Positions 7,371 through 14,785 of a stretch of DNA of 64,000 nucleotides are shown piece by piece. This DNA is from Streptomyces sp. CB02009 (GTDB lineage Bacteria > Actinomycetota > Actinomycetes > Streptomycetales > Streptomycetaceae): positions 934,441-998,440 of the forward strand of contig NZ_LIVV01000002.1 in the NCBI RefSeq assembly GCF_001905825.1. The letters are read 5' to 3'. The position numbers were made by a program, and so were the translations under genes. Position 1 is the stretch's first letter. The number at the start of each line of letters is the position of its first letter. The notes beneath the pieces were generated by a model that was given only the letters and a program-made list of their open reading frames with translations, searched no databases and was not told where the DNA came from.

Positions 7371-8909
7371 CTAGCCCGCCGTATACCGCCGGGCGCCGCG
7401 TTCCTGTCGCAGCCGGCCTTCGTTGATCGGGGCGAGCGTGACGGTGACGGCCCCCTGGGAGAACGCTCCGCCGTGCCGCCCGTGGAAGCTGGCCGGCAGC
7501 GCCGCACCGCCCGCGAGGCTTCCCGACGTGTAGATGTCGATGATGCCCTCGTAGCCCTGGTTCTGGACGGCGTCGCTCGACCCCGCGGTCTGCTCGATCG
7601 TGATGCGGTCGTCGCCGTCCACGGCCACGACCGCGGCGACGTGATAGGGCCACCCGGACTCGTTCGACGGAGAGGCGTGCTCATGGTCGGCGTCGTCCAT
7701 GTCCCACATGGTCTCGATGATGGAGAACGCCTCACCGGGGTTCGGCCGCTCCTCGCCGTTCCCCGCTCCCCGTCGCCACGCGTACGCGAGGGCTTCCTGG
7801 ACGTTGCCGTTGTGCCCCTCGCCCCCGAACACCGCACCGCCGCGGATCCGGCTGGCGTCCTGCCCCATCTGGAGGCGCCTGCGGTGCATGATCTCCTCGG
7901 CGGTGTGCGAGCAGTCCGCCAGGAACGCCGATTCCGGCTCGTACTCCGTATAGGCGCCGGTGAGGGGCTGGTTTCCCACGTGGATGGTGAGGGTCACGTT
8001 CTGCTGCTCGGTCGGCCTGCAGTAGCGCGGCACGGCAGCGTTCACACTGCCCCAGATGGTGGTGGTGTCGTACCTGTCGACGATCATGAAGTACTGGCCG
8101 GTCTGCGACACCTTCAGGTGCACCAGCTTATTGCCCGGGCCCACGAGAGAGCCCTCGTGGTAGCGCTGAACGACGGCGGGACCGAGCGCGGGCGTCCGCT
8201 CCTGTGCGACCTCCGAGGTTCCCAGGGTTCCCGAGGTCCCCACGGTTGCCGAGGTCCCCACGGCCTCCGCACTCTCCACGGCCTCCGCGCCCTCCACGGC
8301 GTCCCGCTGCACCGGCGAACTCGCCATGGCCCGGCGCGCGTTGGCCTCCGCATCCCGCTCGAAGCGGTCTCCCGGGTCGGACACCTTGAGGCCGCCGCCG
8401 TTGTCCGTGCCCGCCACGGGCCCCTGCCGCCGCTGGATCACATGTGTGAGCTCATGGGCGAGGGTGTGCTTGTCCGCGCCACCGTCGCCGATGACGACAT
8501 GACTGCCCGAGGTGTAGGCATGGGCCCCGACCTCCCCGGCCGAAGCCCTGGCCGCGGCGTCGTCATGGATACGGACGTCGGAGAAGTCCGCCCCGAGCCG
8601 GGACTCCATGTCCGTACGGGTCGCCTCGTCCAGGGGCCGACCGGGAGCCCTGAGGACCTCGTGGACCGCCGAACGCTGCACGGCCTGCTGGTGCCCGCAG
8701 CCGGCGCCGTGCTGGTGCTGCTCGTGGACCCAGCCGTGGCCCGCGCGGTGCAGCATCTGCACCACCGCCGCGTTGCCCGCGACGGACTGAAGGGCAGTCA
8801 GGCGACCCGTCTCCACCCCGCGCCCCTGCTCGGCGGCCCTGTGGGACGGGGGCCGCCCCTGGTCGCCGTTCTCCCGGGCCGGTCCGTCCTGGGGACGCCT
8901 TGCAGTCAT
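7371..8909 (-). CDS. DUF4157 protein with possible papain-like C-terminal domain
   Basis: A 512-residue protein with no signal peptide. Residues about 88-163 are the DUF4157 domain, with LGADFSDVRIHDD and HTLAHELTHVIQ (HExxH at 152-156). This domain is known from cargo proteins of extracellular contractile injection systems and resembles metallopeptidases. A low-complexity Ala/Glu/Gly/Thr/Ser linker follows (about 204-236). The C-terminal 250 residues match no family I can name with certainty, but contain ADCSHTAEEI (C333), WPYHVAAVVAV (H423) and ITIEQ (E439), an order and spacing like NlpC/P60 or CHAP cysteine hydrolases. The ATG at 8909 has AAAGG eight bases upstream. No injection-system structural genes are in the window. 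Confidence 0.8.
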   Translation of the reverse strand: MTARRPQDGPARENGDQGRPPSHRAAEQGRGVETGRLTALQSVAGNAAVVQMLHRAGHGWVHEQHQHGAGCGHQQAVQRSAVHEVLRAPGRPLDEATRTDMESRLGADFSDVRIHDDAAARASAGEVGAHAYTSGSHVVIGDGGADKHTLAHELTHVIQRRQGPVAGTDNGGGLKVSDPGDRFERDAEANARRAMASSPVQRDAVEGAEAVESAEAVGTSATVGTSGTLGTSEVAQERTPALGPAVVQRYHEGSLVGPGNKLVHLKVSQTGQYFMIVDRYDTTTIWGSVNAAVPRYCRPTEQQNVTLTIHVGNQPLTGAYTEYEPESAFLADCSHTAEEIMHRRRLQMGQDASRIRGGAVFGGEGHNGNVQEALAYAWRRGAGNGEERPNPGEAFSIIETMWDMDDADHEHASPSNESGWPYHVAAVVAVDGDDRITIEQTAGSSDAVQNQGYEGIIDIYTSGSLAGGAALPASFHGRHGGAFSQGAVTVTLAPINEGRLRQERGARRYTAG

Positions 8910-9133
8910 TCGATCGCCTTTCACGTGCCCGGATCGCCTGAGGTGACGGAGGTCGTCGGACAGTCTGGAACACCGCGCTAACGCGGGCCTAGTGTTCCCT
9001 AACGCCCCCGCGCCGACCCCGTACAACCGGGCTCCGAGGCCCGACCGCTCTCGCTGGAGGGGCCCGGTCCGTACGCGGTGTCCGGTCCGGGCGTGCTGGC
9101 GGCCCGTCCGCGGGGAGTACAGGCCGGCCGTCC

Positions 9134-11155
9134 TCAGGCCAGCAGGTCCGGTGCCCGCAGCATCTGCGGCGGGACGGCCCAGGCGTCGACCAGGTCGACG
9201 GCGAGGGGACGGATCTTGCGGCAGAGGTCGTTCACCTCGCGGCTGATCGCCTTGGAGCGCTGGACGGTCAGACGGCCGTGCTCCATGAACCAGGCCCGGT
9301 CCGCCTCGATCGTCGACAGGGCGAACAGGTCGCAGAGCAGCCCCAGCGCGGCCTTGTTGCCACCCTCGGGGTGGGTCCCGCACGCGTCGACGAACGACTC
9401 GAGTACCAGCCGCTCGACATGGGCCCGGGCGAGGGCGATGACGTGGTCCTGGACCTGGGAGAAGACCGCGCCGGGATCACGCCCCCGGTCGACGCCGGCC
9501 TTCAGACGGCGGGCCAGGCCGGCGAGCATGTGCTCCTCGCGGTAGCGCAGCATGGCCAGTTGGTACTCCGAGTCGAGCAGCCCGGCCTCCCGGTCCCACT
9601 CGTCGCCACCGGGCAGCAGGTCGCGCACCCGCTCCAGGAGCTTGTGGACCGAGGCCTTCTCGATGACGGTCTCGACCGCCAGGCCGGTGACGTAACGGAC
9701 CATGCCGAGCTGGTCGAGGTCCTCGAACTCGCTGGCGTAGTCGGTGAGCAGGCCCTTCGCCACGAGCTGGAGCAGGACGTGGTTGTCGCCCTCGAAGGTG
9801 GTGAAGACGTCGCTGTCGGCCTTCAGGGCGGCGAAGCGGTTCACCGCGAGATAGCCGGCGCCGCCGCACGCCTCGCGGCACTCCTGCACCGTGCTCGTGG
9901 CGTGCCAGGTGGCGAGCGCCTTGGTGCCGGCGGCGCGTGACTCCAGACGCCGGCGCGCCTGCGGGTCCTCGTCGCCGGAGAACACGCCGTGGAGCTGCCC
10001 GCGGACCGTGTCCTGCGCGAAGTGGAGCGCGTACGTACGGGCGAGAAGCGGCAGCAGACGGCGCTGGTGCAGCCCGTAGTCCAGCAGGAGCTGCTCCTCG
10101 GCACCCGAGGCACCTGAGGAACTGGGGGCGCCCGAGGAGCCCGAGGTGCGCGACGTACCTGAGGTATCCGTGGAGGCCTCGAACTGACGCCTGCGCACGG
10201 CGTACTTGACGGCCAGGGTGAGGGCGACCTTGGCGACGCCGACTCCGGCGCCGCCGACACAGACGCGGCCCTGGACGAGCGTGCCGAGCATCGTGAAGAA
10301 GCGGCGGTTGGGGTTGTCGATGGAGCTGACGTAGGTGCCGTCGGGAGTGACGTCGGCGAAGCGGTTGAGGAGCGCCTCGCGGGGGACGCGGACGCCGCGG
10401 AAGCGGATGCGGCCGTTGTCGACACCGTTGAGGCCCATCTTGCGGCCGTCGTCCTCGATCTCGACGCCGGGCAGGACCTCGCCGCCGGAGCGCAGCGGTA
10501 CGAGGAGGGCGTGGACGCCGCGGGCCTCGCCGCCGACCTCCAGCTGGGCGAAGACGACGGCGAGCTCGGCGTGGCGGGCGGCGTTGCCGATGTAGTCCTT
10601 GCGCGCCGCGTCGCCCTCGGTGGTGACGACGAACTCCTGGGCGTCGGCGTCGTAGCGGGCGACCGTTCCGAGTGCCTGGACGTTGGAACCGTGTCCGGTC
10701 TCGGTCATCGCGAAGCACCCCATCAGCCGGCCGGCGATGAGGTCCGGCAGGTAGGCGTCGTGGTGGCGCTCGGTGCCCAGCTGCAGGATCGCGCCGCCGA
10801 ACAGCCCGAACTGCACCCCGACCTTGACCAGCACCGACAGGTCGCCGAAGGCCAGGGTCTCGAAGGCGGCGACGGACGCGCCGATGTCGTCGCCGCCGCC
10901 GTAGGACGCGGGGAAGCCCATCCCGGTCTGGCCGGTCCCGGCCATCTCGACGACGACGTCGCGGACCCGCTCGCGGAACGCGTCCATGCCGAGCGCTTCG
11001 GCGTCATCGAGGACGGAGGCATGGGCCGCCAGATTGGTCCGGACGAGGTCGCGGATCTCCGCGTACTCCCCGTCGAGCAGCCCTGCCAGGGCCTTGACGT
11101 CGATCTCGGGCTGGACATAGCCGCTCGCGGCGGCGGAAGTGTCGTCAGGTGCCAT
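9134..11155 (-). CDS. Acyl-CoA oxidase / acyl-CoA dehydrogenase family
   Basis: FAD enzyme of 673 residues oxidising acyl-CoA to the 2-enoyl-CoA, probably passing electrons to oxygen. The FAD/substrate motif FAMTETGHGSN is at 148-158, the second domain begins RKMGLNGVDNGRIRF, and the C-terminal part has ACGGAGYLAVNRF and TFEGDNHVLLQL, the latter carrying the predicted catalytic Glu. Length and the two-domain C-terminal half fit acyl-CoA oxidases rather than short dehydrogenases. Residues about 328-351 are a Ser/Thr/Gly-rich insertion absent from homologues I know, encoded by a repetitive stretch. GGAG lies six bases before the ATG. It stands alone, with no other beta-oxidation gene beside it. 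Confidence 0.93.
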   Translation of the reverse strand: MAPDDTSAAASGYVQPEIDVKALAGLLDGEYAEIRDLVRTNLAAHASVLDDAEALGMDAFRERVRDVVVEMAGTGQTGMGFPASYGGGDDIGASVAAFETLAFGDLSVLVKVGVQFGLFGGAILQLGTERHHDAYLPDLIAGRLMGCFAMTETGHGSNVQALGTVARYDADAQEFVVTTEGDAARKDYIGNAARHAELAVVFAQLEVGGEARGVHALLVPLRSGGEVLPGVEIEDDGRKMGLNGVDNGRIRFRGVRVPREALLNRFADVTPDGTYVSSIDNPNRRFFTMLGTLVQGRVCVGGAGVGVAKVALTLAVKYAVRRRQFEASTDTSGTSRTSGSSGAPSSSGASGAEEQLLLDYGLHQRRLLPLLARTYALHFAQDTVRGQLHGVFSGDEDPQARRRLESRAAGTKALATWHATSTVQECREACGGAGYLAVNRFAALKADSDVFTTFEGDNHVLLQLVAKGLLTDYASEFEDLDQLGMVRYVTGLAVETVIEKASVHKLLERVRDLLPGGDEWDREAGLLDSEYQLAMLRYREEHMLAGLARRLKAGVDRGRDPGAVFSQVQDHVIALARAHVERLVLESFVDACGTHPEGGNKAALGLLCDLFALSTIEADRAWFMEHGRLTVQRSKAISREVNDLCRKIRPLAVDLVDAWAVPPQMLRAPDLLA

Positions 11156-11397
11156 GGATCTCCGCTACCCTCCCGGCCGCCGGTCATACCGGACCTGACC
11201 CGCGCGCCGGGGGCGGCACGGCGAAGCTGACGGCGGACCGTTGCGTTCGGTACGAGGGCCGCGCACTCCGCTGCGATGCTCCGGTCCGTCCGGAACCGGC
11301 CCGGACGAAGGACTGGTGTGATCCGCCGGCGAAAGAGGACGGGCGACGGCCGGTCTGCACTTTGCCCGGGGCGGCGCAGGTAACCGATCATTCACCG

Positions 11398-11706
11398 ATG
11401 AGACCCGAAGTGCAGGCTTTCGTCGTCGATGGTCCGCTCCCCGACTGGGACGCGAGCGAAGAGGAGATCGACAGGCGCGCAGAGCAACTCGATGCGATCC
11501 CCAAGCCGGTCACGAGAGAGGAAGCCCGAGCGCTCGTCTCCTGCTTCGGCCCAGACGACTGCTACGGCGTCGCCTGGGCGCTCATGCACCTCATAGAGAC
11601 CGGCCCGAACCCTGTCCTGGCCGCAGATCCCGGACCGGACGCCAACGAGTGGCACCAGCGGCTCTTCGTTCGCGCGGTGAACGGAGGCCTCATCCAACGA
11701 GCGTGA
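11398..11706 (+). CDS. Small hypothetical protein (102 aa)
   Basis: Acidic protein with a compact sequence: an N-terminal strand MRPEVQAFVVDG, a helix-rich middle (EEEIDRRAEQLDAIPKPVTR), then SCFGPDDCYGVAWALMHLIE and a short C-terminal segment. I do not recognise the family; the size and acidity are those of many Streptomyces orphan or immunity-like proteins. There is no clear ribosome-binding site (AGG lies 17 bases upstream), so the start is uncertain. It diverges from the acyl-CoA oxidase gene across a 242-base gap that should carry both promoters. Confidence 0.6.
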   Translation: MRPEVQAFVVDGPLPDWDASEEEIDRRAEQLDAIPKPVTREEARALVSCFGPDDCYGVAWALMHLIETGPNPVLAADPGPDANEWHQRLFVRAVNGGLIQRA

Positions 11707-11821
11707 CGACAAGGCGACGGGTGGCGGATCGGGGGACTTCTCAGCCCTTCGCGCCTCACCTGAACCCGTGGCTCGCGCCGGTCAGCGTCGCCACGTGCGG
11801 TGAGACGGACATGCCCCTGTA

Positions 11822-12719
11822 GGCAGCCGTCCGCGCCGCCGAGGGCCGCTCACGGCGGCGTGACGTCGCGTTCGTCCGGCCCGGAGTCAGCGACGACAAG
11901 GGAGGACTCCTGGCCGGCCTCACCGCCCTGGAGATCCTCCACGAGGCCTCCGTCGAGGACTTCGGCGAGCTGGTGTTCCTCGCCACCCCCGACGAGGAGA
12001 TCGGCTCGCAGGTCAGCCGACCGCTCATCGAGCGGACCGCGCGCGGCATGCACTACGGCCTCGGCCTCGAGTGCGCGCGGGAGAACGGCGACCTCGTCAT
12101 CGCCCGCAAGGGCGTCGCCGACTTCCGGCTGACGGTCACCGGCCGCGCCGCGCACGCCGGCATCGAGCCGGAGCGCGGGGCCAACGCGGCCCTCGCGGCC
12201 GCTCACCTCACGGTGGAGCTGCAAGGGCTCAACGGGCTCTGGGACGACGTCACCGTCAACGTCGGAGTCGTCCGCGCGGGCACCCGCCCCAACATCGTGT
12301 GTGCCGAAGCCGAACTGCACATCGAGGTGCGGGCCGCCACCGGCGCGGGCATGAGGCGCACGACCGAGGCCATCCACCGTGCCGCGGCCCACCCCGCCGT
12401 CCCCGGCACCGCCGTCGTCGTCGCGCAGATCGACCTGTGCCCGCCGATGGAGGACACCCCCTCCTCGCGGCGCGTCTTCGATGCGGCGCGCAGGGCCGCC
12501 TCCGACTACGGGCTGCGGCTGGGAGCGGCGGCCACCGGCGGAGTCGGCGACGCCAACCTCATCGCCGGTGCGGGAGTTCCCACGCTCGACGGCCTGGGCC
12601 CCGTGGGAGGGTCCGACCACACCCCCGGCGAATGGCTCGACACGTCCAGCGTCCCGCACCGCGTCGCGATGCTGGCCTGCCTCATCGTCTCGCTCGGCAG
12701 CGCCGGCAACGACTCCTGA
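11822..12719 (+). pseudogene. M20-family carboxypeptidase, 5'-truncated
   Basis: The frame reads as the C-terminal two thirds or more of a zinc M20 peptidase of the glutamate carboxypeptidase type: PGVSDDKGGLLAGL (metal-ligand Asp), LATPDEEIGS (catalytic and metal Glu), the dimerisation domain from RKGVADFRLTVTGRAAHAG, and GPVGGSDHTPGEW near the end. The region that should hold the first metal-binding histidine and about 100 residues is missing. The frame is closed just upstream by TAG (11819-11821), and the first in-frame ATG (11973) lies inside the catalytic domain. It is therefore almost certainly dead. A terminator hairpin follows. Confidence 0.85.
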
Positions 12720-12824
12720 CCGCCCGGCCCACCGGGCGAGGCGAGGCAGCCCCCCGGCGGGCCCGGCACAGCAGTCCGCCCCGCCGACTCCCCGGCAGTT
12801 CTCCCCGTCGCCCTGCCGGGGCAC

Positions 12825-12862
12825 GACCAGGGCCCTGCGGCGTCGGCCGCAAGGCCCTGGTC
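12825..12862 (+). terminator. Hairpin after the M20 remnant
   Basis: GACCAGGGCC and GGCCCTGGTC form the outer 10-bp stem; TGCGGC/GCCGCA extends it across one mismatch, with a four-base loop. There is no U-tract. It separates the M20 remnant from the next signal-peptide gene. Confidence 0.7.
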
Positions 12863-12915
12863 ATCCAGTCATCCACTCATTGAGTCCCCCCGTCAGCACC
12901 CCTCACGGAGGCATC

Positions 12916-13952
12916 ATGCGCGCACATCCCGGACCCGCACGTCGCGTCGTCCTGGTCGGCAGCACCGCACTCGTCCTCGGTCTCGTCTCCGCAGCGCCCG
13001 CCGCGCAGGCCACCCCCGCAGCCCCGCACCACCCCGGCTCGCTCGTGCTCGTGGGAGGCGGCCTCAAGGACGACGACACCCAGATCTACGGCGAGATCAT
13101 CAAGCGCGCCGGCGCGAAGGCCCGTATCGGCGTCATCACCGCCGCCTCCGTGCCCGAGAGCCAGGACCCGGACGCCGCCGACCCGGACCGGTGCAGCAAC
13201 TCCGCCTGCAACGGCACCTATCACGCCGAGCTCTTCACACGGCACGGCGCCGCCGACGCCCAGTGGATCCCCATCGACCTCGACCACATCGCGAACGCCG
13301 ACTCCGACCGCGTCGTCGCCCAGGTCAACGAGATGACCGGCTTCTTCTTCGGCGGCGGCGACCAGTACCGCTACTCGTCGACACCCACACCGGCGCCTAC
13401 GGCCGTGAGGGGCGCGCCCTGCGCCTCGCCGCCGACACCCACCACGACCGGGTGTACGCCCTCGAGGAGAACACCGCTCTCGTCGTGGACAACCCCGGCA
13501 CCACCGACGAGCGCCTGTCCGTCCTCGGCCCGAACGGCGTCGCGATCCTGGACCTGCGCCAGGCCCGTGCCCGCACCACCACCGCCGGCTGGTCCGTGCG
13601 CGACGCCCGCTACTCCTACCTCACCGACGGCGACCGCTACCTCGCCCGCAGCTGGTCCGCCTTCCCCGCACGCGACAAGAAGCTGCTGATCCCGCGTGAC
13701 ACCACCCCCGTGCCGGTCAACCGCGACGTCTTCTTCTCGGCCGCCAACCCCGACGGCCGCCCCTACGCGTTCCGTACCACGGCCCGTGAACTCGCGGCCC
13801 GCGTCCAGGTCCGCGCCACGGCCACGACGTACGAGACCGGTCCCGGCTTCACCGTCACCCTGACGAAGCCGTTCGGCTTCACCGCGTGGTCCGACACCCA
13901 GGGCAGCCCGCAGACCCTGATCGGACTGCGGGTCGGCATCGCCCCGAACTAG
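12916..13952 (+). pseudogene. Secreted cyanophycinase-family (S51) peptidase with internal deletion
   Basis: The first part (12916 to about 13375) encodes a signal peptide (MRAHPGPARRVVLVGSTALV...) and the N-terminal half of a cyanophycinase-like serine peptidase, including SLVLVGGG, VITAAS and FFFGGGDQYRY. The second part continues in another frame from about 13377 as VDTHTGAYGREGRALRLAAD and reads through DRVYALEENTALVVDN to a C-terminal beta domain ending at 13952. The segment that should carry the nucleophile (GTSAGA-type) and about 80-100 residues is absent at the join, and the frame changes there. A deletion plus frameshift has inactivated it. ACGGAGG lies before the ATG. Confidence 0.87.
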
Positions 13953-14125
13953 CCGTCACCCCGGCGCGCCGAGGGAGCCGCGCCCCGCGCCCTCCCGCGT
14001 GTGCCGCGGTGTCGAACCCGTCGTCGTGGATGCGGCTCGGAGGTGAATACCCTCGTACGTGCGAAGTGATCTCGCGGTCGGGTGAGTTGCCGTGTCCGGT
14101 CCGCAGGCAGGCCGGTTGAGGGGGC

Positions 14126-14554
14126 GTGACCTCATCAAACAACCCTCCGATACTGTCCGGCTCCCGCGCTCCCGAACTCACGCCGCGCGAGGACGACGCG
14201 GACGCCGCGCCCCGCGAAACGAGCGTCCGCTCGTTCACCGCGCACGGCGACGACGGCTTGACCGTCGCGCTGCAAGGCGAGATCGACCATCACAGCGCCG
14301 GCCCCCTGCGCCTGTTGCTGGCTTCGGCCCGAAGGCTCGGATACCGCTCCCTCATCCTGGACACGTCACTCGTCACCTTCGCGGACTCCGCCCTGCTGAG
14401 GATCCTGCGCGACTGGACCGACCACGGATGCCGTCTGCGCCTGACCGGCGTGACGCCCGCGATGGAGCGACTGAGGGCGGCGGCCTGGGGATGCCCGTCC
14501 ACCTGCCGCAGGCACGCGCACATCGGAAGGGGGAAGGCCAGGCAAGGGGCGTGA
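14126..14554 (+). CDS. STAS-domain anti-sigma factor antagonist-like protein
   Basis: A 142-residue protein with a STAS domain from about 35 to 118. DGLTVALQGEIDHHSAGPLR is the usual first part and TSLVTFADSALLRILRD carries the serine (in ADSAL) that partner-switching kinases phosphorylate. Such proteins release sigma factors by binding their anti-sigma kinases. After MERLRAAAWG the sequence turns Arg/His/Lys-rich and no longer resembles STAS; another frame continues more plausibly as MPVHLPQARAHRKGEG, so a small frameshift near the 3' end is possible. The start is GTG with GAGGGGG just upstream. No kinase is adjacent. Confidence 0.75.
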   Translation: MTSSNNPPILSGSRAPELTPREDDADAAPRETSVRSFTAHGDDGLTVALQGEIDHHSAGPLRLLLASARRLGYRSLILDTSLVTFADSALLRILRDWTDHGCRLRLTGVTPAMERLRAAAWGCPSTCRRHAHIGRGKARQGA

Positions 14555-14565
14555 CGCTCCTGGGA

Positions 14566-14612
14566 GAAGTCCGCCGTCCACGCCCCTGCACGGGGGGAGG
14601 GCGGCGGACTTC
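14566..14612 (+). terminator. Hairpin after the STAS gene
   Basis: GAAGTCCGCCGTCC (14566-14579) pairs with GGGCGGCGGACTTC (14599-14612) over 14 bp with one wobble. It starts 12 bases after the stop codon. Confidence 0.78.
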
Positions 14613-14739
14613 GTACGACCGGCTCACCCGCACCTGACGGCGTTCCGCTCCACCCTCCACCACCGCGGGCCGCCGCTCGCGGCACTCCCGCGACCGTGCC
14701 TTCCCCGCGTGGTCCGGGCGCGGTGCGCGCTCGGGCAAG

Positions 14740-14752
14740 ATGATCACATCAT
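14740..14752. promoter_or_regulatory. ATGAT-CAC-ATCAT dyad before the NB-ARC regulator
   Basis: A perfect five-base inverted repeat with a three-base centre, AT-rich in a GC-rich setting, 34 bases upstream of the regulator's GTG. Its position over or just after the promoter suits an autoregulatory operator for the XRE helix-turn-helix encoded next. This is inference. Confidence 0.4.
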
Positions 14753-14785
14753 TGCAGGTCGGGGAAGTGGTGGAGGAATGAGGAC

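Noticed and set aside
7050..8981. A 643-codon plus-strand frame opposite the Met leader and DUF4157 gene
   Set aside because: Shadow frame; the minus-strand genes have ribosome sites and family motifs, and the frame would read through the leader terminator.
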